Assembly (NCBI GenBank): GCA_050741915.1
Contig: JBOGEX010000038.1
Coordinates: 1 to 5,881, forward strand
DNA length: 5,881 nucleotides
Source of the DNA: JACCTH01 sp050741915
GTDB taxonomy: Bacteria > Actinomycetota > Acidimicrobiia > Spongiisociales > ZC4RG35
Reading direction: 5' to 3'
Position numbers and translations under genes: made by a program. Shown piece by piece: positions 1-5,834 of this stretch. Below the pieces are notes generated by a model, which was not told where the DNA came from, searched no databases, and saw nothing but the letters and a program-made list of their open reading frames with translations. Within the stretch, counting starts at the first letter, position 1. Each line of letters begins with the position of its first letter.

Positions 1-1113
1 AGTTGAGCGGCGAGGACCGGCGTCGTCTGGAGTCGTTGGCCCGTAAGCAGACGGCGGAGCGTCGGATGGTGGTTCGGGCCCGGATCGTGTTAGCGGCGGT
101 AGACGGTGAAGAGAACGTGGGTATCGCCGACCGGCTGGGGATAGCTCCGAACACGGTGATCAAGTGGCGTAAGCGGTTCTTCTTGGAGGGTATGTGCGGT
201 TTGGCTGATCGGAAGCGTTCGGGCCGTCCCCGGGGCTTTTTCCCCCTCTGGTGGTGGCCGAGGTCAAACAGCTGGCCTGTGAGCTGCCTGCCACCACCGG
301 GGTGCCGTTGTCGCGGTGGAGCTATTCGGAGCTGGCCCGGGAGCTGGTGACACGTAAGGTGGTGAAACCATCTCGGCGTCCACGGTGGGGAGGATCTTGG
401 GGGGCGACGCTATCCGCCCGTGGCTGCACCGGTCGTGGATCTTTCCCCGTGACCCCGACTTTGGGGCCAAAGGCGGCGAAGGCGTTGGACCTGTATGCCC
501 GGGTGTTCGAGGGCCGACCGTTGGGGCCGGGCGAGCTCGTGGTCTGCGCCGACGAGAAGACCAGCATCCAGGCCCGTTGCCGCTGCCATCCCACCCTGCC
601 TCCCGGTCGAGCCCGCCCGATGCGGGTCGAGCACGAGTACCAACGCAGCGGCGGTGGCCTATCTGGCTGCCTGGGACGTGGGCCGGGGCCAGGTGATGGG
701 CCGCTGCGACGACACCACCGGCATCGTCCCCTTCGGGCGCCTGGTCGAACAAGTCATGGGGGCCGATCCCTACGCCTCGGCCGAACGGGTCTTCTGGGTG
801 GTCGACAACGGCTCGGGCCCACCGCGGGCAACGATCCATCGACCGCCTCGAGGGCGAGTGGGCCACATTGCGGCTCATCCACCTGCCGGTCCACGCCTCC
901 TGGTTGAACCAAGCCGAGATCTACTTCTCGGTCGTGCAACGCAAGGTCGTCAACCCCAACGACTTCACCGACACCGATGAGATCCGCCGCCGCCTCTCAG
1001 CCTTCGAGGACCGTTACAACGCCATCGCCGAACCCTTCGACTGGACCTTCGGCCGGGACGACCTCGACCAGCTCCTCACCCGCATCGACACCCACACCAA
1101 ACCAGCCGCCTGA
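1..1113 (+). pseudogene. IS630-family DDE transposase, 5'-cut by the window edge and broken by about five frameshifts
   Basis: The product would be a cut-and-paste transposase that inserts at TA dinucleotides (family knowledge). The first segment (frame of position 3) carries the N-terminal helix-turn-helix, with VRARIVLAA, GIADRLGIAPNTVIKWRKRF and a GLADRKRSGRP linker. The coding frame then moves about five times: near 237-248 (-1), 362-370 (-1), 469-471 (+1), 644-652 (+1 or -2) and 817-820 (+1 in a ccc run). The spliced reading has no internal stop and keeps the catalytic triad: Asp at 551-553 (CADEKTSIQAR), Asp at 804-806 (VVDNGS) and Glu at 916-918 (HASWLNQAEIYFS), with about 36 residues between the last two. 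It ends at TGA 1111-1113. The true start lies upstream of the window, so the left inverted repeat is not visible, and I could not define the right one. With five shifts this is a dead gene unless the sequence has indel errors; several breaks lie in short homopolymers. Confidence 0.93.
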
Positions 1114-1148
1114 CCCCCCGAGCTGGTTGCCTACCATCGGCATGGTCG

Positions 1149-1520
1149 ATGCCCATCCCCGATCGCGCCCGCTCCGCTCTGACCGGTAGTCTCAACCAGC
1201 GCCGACAGGAACGCTGGCCGGCCCTCTCCGACTTGAGTCTCCGCTACCGCGGCTCCTTCGCCTACGTGGCTGGCTCCACCACCGAAGACGAATCGATGCC
1301 CTTGTTCCGACTCCGCTACCTGGGTTCACCCCACCAATGGGGATTCGCCATCTACCTCGCCAGCAAAGACGGCTACGAGGACTCCATGCTTCCCCACGGC
1401 AGCTTCACCGGCACACCCCAACAGGCCCTCGACTGCGCCTGCGGCCTCTACCTCAACGACATCAGCGCCTGGACCGAAGCCCTCACCCAACCCCCACCAG
1501 ATTCACGCAAGAACATCTGA
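1149..1520 (+). CDS. Conserved-looking hypothetical protein, possible passenger of the IS630 element
   Basis: This is a 123-residue soluble protein of unknown function, with no signal peptide or membrane segment. Its core, about residues 17-105, looks like a folded small domain. It contains RYRGSFAYVAG (32-42), LFRLRYLGSPHQWGFAIY (52-69), the acidic stretch KDGYEDS (73-79) and TPQQALDCACGLYL (89-102), with paired cysteines at 96 and 98. From memory, similar short proteins occur in actinobacterial genomes, some near transposases, but I know of no assigned function. The ATG at 1149 is the only ATG upstream of the core in this frame. It has no visible ribosome binding site, so the first 15 or so residues are uncertain. 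The gene starts 35 bp after the transposase stop on the same strand, so it may travel with the element. Unlike the transposase, its frame is intact. Confidence 0.62.
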   Translation: MPIPDRARSALTGSLNQRRQERWPALSDLSLRYRGSFAYVAGSTTEDESMPLFRLRYLGSPHQWGFAIYLASKDGYEDSMLPHGSFTGTPQQALDCACGLYLNDISAWTEALTQPPPDSRKNI

Positions 1521-1545
1521 CGAAGGCCACTAAGTATCAGGGGGC

Positions 1546-1570
1546 GTCGAGCTGGCGTTGTCGAGCTGGC
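1546..1570. repeat. Short tandem direct repeat, 11 bp copies with 14 bp period
   Basis: The word GTCGAGCTGGC occurs at 1546-1556 and again at 1560-1570. It lies exactly between the small ORF ending at 1520 and the GIY-YIG fragment, where an insertion or deletion boundary would be expected. It could be a slippage or repair footprint, or chance in GC-rich DNA. Confidence 0.6.
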
Positions 1571-1970
1571 CGATCATCTCCCGAGGTGGTGGCTTCCCAG
1601 CAACTCGATTCTCTACATCGGGAACGCAGAGGGACAGAGCCTTCGACGGCGTGTTGGTCAGTACTACGACACCCTCCTCGGAGCCCCACGTCCCCATGGC
1701 GGCGGGTACTGGCTGAAGACTCTGGCTGTTCTGGCCGACGTCCATGTCCACTACGCGGAGGTCCCCACTGACCTGCGTGTCAGCGTTGTCGAGAACGATC
1801 TCATCAACGCGTTCCTTCGGCTCTACTTGGACGTGCAGGCTAATCATCCAGAGCCAGAACTTCGGTTGCCGTGGGCCAACCTCCAGGTCGATCGGCCGCC
1901 ACCGCGACGCCGACGAGATCACGGGCTTCCATCTCTTCAGAAGCAGCAGCGGCGATCCGCCGAGCCATGA
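1560..1970 (+). pseudogene. C-terminal fragment of a GIY-YIG nuclease-domain protein, 5' end lost
   Basis: The frame of position 1560 is open from just after the stop at 1518-1520 to TGA 1968-1970, but it has no ATG, GTG or TTG before the conserved part. The translation reads WLPSN, then ILYIGNAEG (from 1611) as the second GIY-YIG strand. It continues with LRRRVGQYY (1641-1667), which holds the catalytic-type Arg, then HGGGYWLKTLAVL (from 1695), VHVHYAEV, and VENDLINAF with Glu at 1791-1793 in the place of the metal-binding Glu. Then comes LPWANLQV near the C-terminus. This succession matches GIY-YIG domains of small actinobacterial proteins. The first (GIY) strand and any N-terminal region are missing, so the gene is probably a remnant truncated by insertion or deletion on its left side. 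The C-terminal tail is Arg-rich and may be out of its original frame. Alternative: an intact gene using a rare start near 1560. Confidence 0.6.
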
Positions 1971-2153
1971 TCTAGGAACTGTCTTCCTTGTTTCTCTGAC
2001 AGGATGTGTCGATGGGAGGGACGGCTTGTACGACAGCGCGCTGTTCAGCATCCCGCGGCCGAACCCAGGAGCTCGATAGGCTGATCGGGCAATCGAACTC
2101 AGGCTAAAGCCTGGCTGCATTCTGTGGTTTGCGAAGACCGAGCGCGCCTTAGT
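1971..2153. other. Non-coding gap before the toxin-antitoxin operon
   Basis: I see no convincing gene here. A 5-bp hairpin, CAGGC-TAAA-GCCTG, lies at 2100-2113. It has no T-run after it, so it is at best a weak transcription stop before the toxin-antitoxin promoter. Open frames crossing this stretch on either strand have compositions expected of shadow frames. Confidence 0.4.
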
Positions 2154-2171
2154 CGTGTATTATACGTGTAT
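2154..2171 (+). promoter_or_regulatory. Putative leaderless promoter and autoregulatory operator of the toxin-antitoxin operon
   Basis: The heptamer CGTGTAT occurs at 2154-2160 and 2165-2171, 11 bp apart, about one helical turn. Such direct repeats are typical of sites bound by ribbon-helix-helix antitoxin dimers (family knowledge). Between them sits TATTAT (2158-2163), five of six matches to the -10 consensus, ending 6 bp before the ATG at 2170. No Shine-Dalgarno sequence precedes that ATG. Together these suggest transcription starting at or next to the start codon. I found no good -35 box at the usual spacing. The autoregulatory role is inference. Confidence 0.45.
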
Positions 2172-2400
2172 GACCAAGAAGCTGACTATTACGATCGACG
2201 ACGCGGTCTACGAGGGCCTCCATCGGAGGATCGGCCGCCGCCGGATCAGTCGGTTCCTCGAGATGCTGGCTCGACCTCATGTGATCGACGAGGACTTGGA
2301 GGCTGGTTACAAAGCGATGGCTGAGGACGAGCTCCGGGAGACCGAGGCCGGGGAGTGGGCAGAAAACACTCTGGGTGATGTAGCCGATGAACCGAGGTGA
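2170..2400 (+). CDS. Ribbon-helix-helix antitoxin of a type II toxin-antitoxin pair
   Basis: The 76-residue product should bind and neutralise the MazF-type toxin encoded next and repress the shared promoter. Residues 3-9 (KLTITID) form the DNA-contacting beta strand. The helices follow in VYEGLHRRI and the basic GRRRISRFLEMLARP (22-36). The acidic C-terminal half, with EDLEAGYKAMAEDELRE (41-57) and EWAENTLGD (62-70), is the usual toxin-wrapping tail. ATG 2170 is preferred over an in-frame GTG at 2155, which would place the operator repeats inside the gene and add a non-homologous MYYTC extension. The gene overlaps the toxin gene by 14 bp in a different frame, which suggests translational coupling and coordinated dosage. 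The family assignment is firm; the exact subfamily name is not. Confidence 0.9.
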   Translation: MTKKLTITIDDAVYEGLHRRIGRRRISRFLEMLARPHVIDEDLEAGYKAMAEDELRETEAGEWAENTLGDVADEPR

Positions 2401-2707
2401 CGTCTGGTGGGTCGATTTTGGTTCAGCCGTCGGTGGGGAGATCCGCAAGGGCCGACCCTCCATCATCGTTAGCAACGATGCTTCGAACAAGGCGTTGAAC
2501 CGTGTTCAGGTTGTGCCCGTGACCTCTAACGTCGAGCGGCTCTACCCGAGTGAGGCGTACGTTGAGATGGGTGGCCAACAACACAAGGCGATGGCCGACC
2601 AGATCGCCACAGTGTCCAAGCGCCGCCTCTATCGCCAGCAAGGTCAGCTCTCGCGTGGCGATTTGGAGGCTGTGGAGCGGGCTTTGCGGGTCCAACTTGG
2701 GCTGTAG
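2387..2707 (+). CDS. mazF: MazF/PemK-type endoribonuclease toxin
   Basis: This 106-residue protein has the normal length for MazF-family toxins, which cleave single-stranded RNA at short sequence motifs and arrest translation. The hallmarks are in order. RGDVWWVDF (3-11) is the first strand. KGRPSIIVSND (21-31) contains the catalytic-type Arg23 before Pro24. VVPVTSN (42-48) has the active-site Thr46. The DQIATVSKRRL block (71-81) and a closing G-x-L-x-x-x-D-L-E helix (86-94) complete the fold. Arg23 and Thr46 correspond to the Arg and Thr known as catalytic in characterised MazF proteins, so the toxin looks active. The ATG lies inside the last codons of the antitoxin gene with no strong ribosome binding site, as expected for coupled translation. 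RNA target specificity cannot be read from sequence. Both genes are intact, in contrast to the decayed DNA to their left. Confidence 0.95.
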   Translation: MNRGDVWWVDFGSAVGGEIRKGRPSIIVSNDASNKALNRVQVVPVTSNVERLYPSEAYVEMGGQQHKAMADQIATVSKRRLYRQQGQLSRGDLEAVERALRVQLGL

Positions 2708-2876
2708 AAGGGAAATCACGCGTGCCCGCCGCTACTCCGCACCGTCACTCTTCGTCTTGAGGCTCTGTGCCGCATCGACGTCACCCCGTCCCTCCATTCC
2801 GCCGCGCGATCCCGAGTGTCTGTGCGGATCTTTTGCCGCGCTGTAGTGACGCGAAGCCGCGCAGAACACCCGGGCT
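2708..2876. other. Convergent intergenic region between mazF and the minus-strand operon
   Basis: A 169-bp gap separates two converging transcription units, so stop signals for both are expected here. The best inverted repeat is GTGCGG (2822-2827) with CCGCGC (2836-2841) around an 8-base loop that contains the run TTTT. The stem has a G-T wobble and no T-tract on either side, so I do not call it a terminator. GCCGCGC occurs twice (2835-2841 and again near 2854) as a direct repeat. No gene or RNA gene is recognised. Confidence 0.4.
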
Positions 2877-3848
2877 CTAGATGCGGCTTACCAGCAGGTG
2901 ATACCCACGATGGAAGAACTCGAGAGCTAGGTCTCGCTGGTCGGGAGCGGCGAGGATCGCGGAGCAGGGGAGAGAGGCGCCGTTGAAGCTCTGGTCATTC
3001 CAGAACGGGTCGGCGCGGTCGATCGGTTCCCAGGCGGAGACATAGAGGTAGGGCTCGGGGTGATGGTCGTCCCCGGGCGAGGCGCCGTAGGAAGCCCTCC
3101 CCGGCGCCGGGCCCATCTCGATCGCCAGGTCGAAGTGCTCGGGCCATAACTGAACTCGACTTACTTCCATGGCTCCCGGCATGCGGCGGAGCTGTTCGAG
3201 CACCGAGGTCGCGAAGCCGAACCATTCCCCAATGGCCGACACCGCGTCGTTGGCGAGAACGAGCCGGGAACCGGGATCTATCGGGCTAGGGGGATCGCTG
3301 AAACCTTCAAACCACGCTGGTCGGTAGGGGATCTCGAGAAATCGGCAGGCTTCGGTCAGAGTCGAAACAGATGTCTGCCTGACCTCATCACCGATCTGGC
3401 GAACGAGCAGACTGCCTTCGATCCGAACCTGCTCGTCCGCGCCAAAAAAAGGGGTGCCAAACCCGCCGTGTGTATACCGCAATCCGATCTTCTGATTGAT
3501 CAAGTGGCGCTTGGGAGCGAGAGCGAAGAAGGCCAGTTGATGAAGGGCTCTTCGGGTGCGGTCGTAGTCCGCGGGGAGAGCCTTGAGCCGGCGATAGGGA
3601 CCAAGCCAGTGGGAAGAGGCGAACTCCGAGATCTCGGGCTTGCCCTTGGCGAACGCTGCCCAGGTGATGCCTTCCCCCGGGATCGGCGTCACGAGAGCGT
3701 TGGTGGCGCCGGAGGGATCGGTGGGGTCGTCGGCGTACCAGGCCGGGTCGTTGTTTGAGGGTGGCGAGGGCTCGAGCACGCGCGCTTCGTGCCCTGGGGC
3801 GACAAGCGAAGTCGCCTCGGCGCGGGGATTTCGGGACGTCGGCGCCAT
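2877..3848 (-). CDS. Conserved-looking protein of unknown function coupled to the Rieske-ThDP gene
   Basis: This 323-residue protein has no signal peptide, membrane segment or recognised catalytic domain. I believe it belongs to an actinobacterial family of hypothetical proteins. The blocks that look most constrained are WYADDP (37-42), LRYTHGGFGTPFFG (123-136), LWPEHFDLAIEMG (234-246), SYGASPGDDHHPEPYLYV (253-270) and PFWND (281-285). The His, Glu and Asp in LWPEHFD, with the GDDHHPE cluster, would suit a metal or small-ligand site, but this is a guess. The ATG at 3848-3846 is chosen because it lies 5 bp after the stop of the upstream gene. An upstream in-frame start would overlap that gene by 42 codons of low-complexity Arg/Ser sequence. 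No clear ribosome binding site is visible, so it is probably translated by re-initiation after the upstream gene. The position implies a role linked to the upstream oxidoreductase or its metabolite. Confidence 0.82.
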   Translation of the reverse strand: MAPTSRNPRAEATSLVAPGHEARVLEPSPPSNNDPAWYADDPTDPSGATNALVTPIPGEGITWAAFAKGKPEISEFASSHWLGPYRRLKALPADYDRTRRALHQLAFFALAPKRHLINQKIGLRYTHGGFGTPFFGADEQVRIEGSLLVRQIGDEVRQTSVSTLTEACRFLEIPYRPAWFEGFSDPPSPIDPGSRLVLANDAVSAIGEWFGFATSVLEQLRRMPGAMEVSRVQLWPEHFDLAIEMGPAPGRASYGASPGDDHHPEPYLYVSAWEPIDRADPFWNDQSFNGASLPCSAILAAPDQRDLALEFFHRGYHLLVSRI

Positions 3849-3853
3849 CGGGA

Positions 3854-5800
3854 TTAAACCAGCAGAGGGTCGCTGACGATCTCGACCAGGGCCGGACCGG
3901 GGTGACCGAGCGCGTCCGCCACGGCTTTGCTGAGATCGTTCGGATTGGAAACGCGAACGCCCTTGGCTCCGCACAGCTCGGCGAAGGCGGCGAAGTTCGG
4001 GTTATGCAGCGAGGTCTGCCAGACGTCGTAGTGGCTGGCCCGTTGTTCCTTGCTGATCTTCCCCAGCTCGGAATTATTGAGAAGGATGTGGGTGATCTTC
4101 ATTCCGTATTTCACCGCCGTAGTCAGCTCCATCGCATACTGACCAAACCCGCCGTCGCCACCGATCGAGACGACCGGCCGCTCTTCGCCCGCCGCGGCCC
4201 ACGCGCCCATCGCGGCCGGGAAGGCAAAACCGATCGAGCCGAGATAGCCCGACATCAGCACCGACTGCTCCTTCACCTCGAAGTAGCGTCCGAAGGAGTA
4301 GGTGTTGTTGCCGACATCGACGCAGATCACCGCGTTGGCGGGAAGGCACTCGCTCAGGATCGCGAAGCTACGCGCGCTGGAGATCCCATGCCCTTCGTCG
4401 TCGTCAAAACGCCGCTTCTTCTCCGCTCGCCATATGCTCCAGCGTTCGGCGATCTCCGAACGTCGGTCGATATGTCGCGACACCGTCGGGAGTTCGCGGC
4501 CCAGCGCCCGCGCGGCGACTCCGACATCGGAAAGCATGGCGATATCGACGGAATGAAATCGCCCCAAGGCCATTGGGTCGAAGTCGACTTGCACCGTCGG
4601 CTTATAGGTGGCGAGGCCGGTGTGATTGGAGGACGAGGCGCCGAAAACCAGCAGCAGGTCCGATTCGTTCATCAGCCAGCTAGCGACGGGGGTGCCGGAG
4701 CGTCCGAGCACGCCACTGGCGAGAGGATGGCTGTCTGCGATCAGCCCCTTCGCTTTGAACGTGGTGCCGATGGGTGCGCCGAGACGGTCGGCCAGGGCGA
4801 TGATGGAGTCCATGTCGTGGCGGGCACCGTTGCCAACGATGATCATCGGTCGGGTCGAGGAGGAGATCCGCTCGGCGGCCGCGGACAGGACCTCGGCGTC
4901 CGGCTCGATCCGCCGGCTGCCGGTGCGTCCGGCGGGAGAACCCGCCTCGCTACCCGGGGCAGGGAGTACCTGCACCTCGTCGGGGAAGACGAGATGGGCG
5001 ACATCGCTTTCGATCAGAGCGGTCTTGCAAGCCAGGCTCATCAGCTCGGCGTGGTCGGATCCGGCCAGGACGATTTGGGAGTAGCGGGCAACGTCTTTGA
5101 AGGCTGCCGAGAGGTCGGCATCCTGGAAGGCACCGCGACCACGGGTCTTCGAGGGCACCTGTCCGGAGAGGGCTAGAACCGGGGCCCGGTCGGTCTTGGC
5201 GTCGTAGAGGCCGGTGAGAAGGTTGGTCGAGCCGGGACCGGCGATGGCAAAACAGGCCGCCAGCCTTCCAGTCAGCTTGCCATACGCTCCGGCGGCGAAG
5301 GACGCCGCTCCTTCGTGCCGGATGCCGAAATAACGAAGATCACCCCGCTCTTCTGCTACCCGCATTGCGTCCGCCAAGCCGAGATTGGAGTGACCCACCA
5401 TCCCGAAAACGGTATCCACTCCCCAGTTGACCATGGTTTCGACCATCACGTCGGAGACGGTTCGCTCGCGTTCTCCCTCAGGGGGGAGGGCGACGTACAC
5501 GCCGTCATCGCGCACGTCGGTGGCAAAGCAGGTGACCGCATCGCTGAATCCAGGAGGTGGCCTCCCGTCGAGCGGGTTGTAGTCGTAGCCGTGCCAAGGG
5601 CAGCGGAGCCAGCCTTTCTCGATGGAACCCTCCCCGAGCGGTCCGCCTTGGTGCGGGCACTGATTGTCAAGACATCCGTAGCGCCCCTCGTAGTGGGTGA
5701 GAGCCAGTGAGCGACGACCAATGGTGACGGTTTTGACGCGGCCTTCCCCGAGTTCGTCGATCCTCGCCACCTTGTGCCAGGTGACCTCGCTCACTTCCAC
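3854..5800 (-). CDS. Rieske [2Fe-2S] domain fused to a thiamine-diphosphate-dependent oxidase/synthase-like enzyme
   Basis: The 648-residue product joins two modules. Residues 1-106 form a Rieske ferredoxin-like domain. Cluster ligands are Cys48 and His50 in CPHQGG, and Cys67 and His70 in CPWHGYDY (C-x-H-x16-C-x2-H). After a short charged linker (107-113) comes a complete ThDP enzyme. The PYR domain (about 114-278) has the catalytic Glu163 in RHEGAAS and the GPGSTN loop (188-193). The central domain spans about 298-435. The PP domain (about 490-640) has the ThDP/Mg motif GDG (548-550) through NN (575-576). The ThDP part resembles pyruvate oxidases and acetolactate synthase large subunits, which cleave or join 2-oxoacids; substrate and FAD use are undetermined. 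The Rieske domain presumably carries electrons to or from that centre. GTG at 5800 is the longest start, while GTG at 5794 would give MSEVTWHKVA; neither has a clear ribosome binding site. No membrane segment or export signal is seen, so it is probably cytoplasmic. Confidence 0.93.
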   Translation of the reverse strand: MEVSEVTWHKVARIDELGEGRVKTVTIGRRSLALTHYEGRYGCLDNQCPHQGGPLGEGSIEKGWLRCPWHGYDYNPLDGRPPPGFSDAVTCFATDVRDDGVYVALPPEGERERTVSDVMVETMVNWGVDTVFGMVGHSNLGLADAMRVAEERGDLRYFGIRHEGAASFAAGAYGKLTGRLAACFAIAGPGSTNLLTGLYDAKTDRAPVLALSGQVPSKTRGRGAFQDADLSAAFKDVARYSQIVLAGSDHAELMSLACKTALIESDVAHLVFPDEVQVLPAPGSEAGSPAGRTGSRRIEPDAEVLSAAAERISSSTRPMIIVGNGARHDMDSIIALADRLGAPIGTTFKAKGLIADSHPLASGVLGRSGTPVASWLMNESDLLLVFGASSSNHTGLATYKPTVQVDFDPMALGRFHSVDIAMLSDVGVAARALGRELPTVSRHIDRRSEIAERWSIWRAEKKRRFDDDEGHGISSARSFAILSECLPANAVICVDVGNNTYSFGRYFEVKEQSVLMSGYLGSIGFAFPAAMGAWAAAGEERPVVSIGGDGGFGQYAMELTTAVKYGMKITHILLNNSELGKISKEQRASHYDVWQTSLHNPNFAAFAELCGAKGVRVSNPNDLSKAVADALGHPGPALVEIVSDPLLV

Positions 5801-5834
5801 GTGGGGAGAGTATCGAGTGTTTCCCGTCCCAGAA

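Noticed and set aside
264..878. Long minus-strand open frame opposite the transposase
   Set aside because: It is a shadow of GC-rich coding DNA. Its translation is Arg/Pro/Gly-rich with no protein-like motif, while the plus strand carries an unmistakable transposase.
1744..2079. Plus-strand open frame overlapping the nuclease fragment
   Set aside because: Its first half is the out-of-frame reading of the GIY-YIG domain (Ser/Thr/Arg-rich). The tail has no motif. A frame-shifted tail of the nuclease cannot be fully excluded.
1530..2120. 196-codon minus-strand open frame across the GIY-YIG remnant and the following gap
   Set aside because: The plus strand from 1560 to 1970 shows GIY-YIG motifs. 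The minus-strand translation shows no recognisable domain, and the frame runs from a gene remnant into non-coding DNA.
2822..2841. Stem-loop GTGCGG/CCGCGC as a bidirectional terminator
   Set aside because: The stem is only six pairs with a wobble, the T-run is in the loop and there is no T-tract after the stem, so chance is likely in this GC-rich gap.
3849..3974. 42-codon N-terminal extension of the hypothetical protein
   Set aside because: It would overlap the end of the Rieske-ThDP gene and reads as Arg/Ser/Gly low-complexity sequence. The ATG at 3848, 5 bp after the stop, fits operon spacing.
3755..5176. 473-codon plus-strand open frame opposite the Rieske-ThDP gene
   Set aside because: It is an antisense shadow created by high third-position GC. 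Its composition is rich in Arg, Gly, Asp and His with no domain, whereas the minus strand has complete Rieske and ThDP signatures.
5801..5815. GATACT about 8 bp before the GTG of the Rieske-ThDP gene as a leaderless -10 box
   Set aside because: There are only four matches to the consensus and no -35 at proper spacing. A possible upstream gene end at 5835 makes read-through transcription at least as likely.
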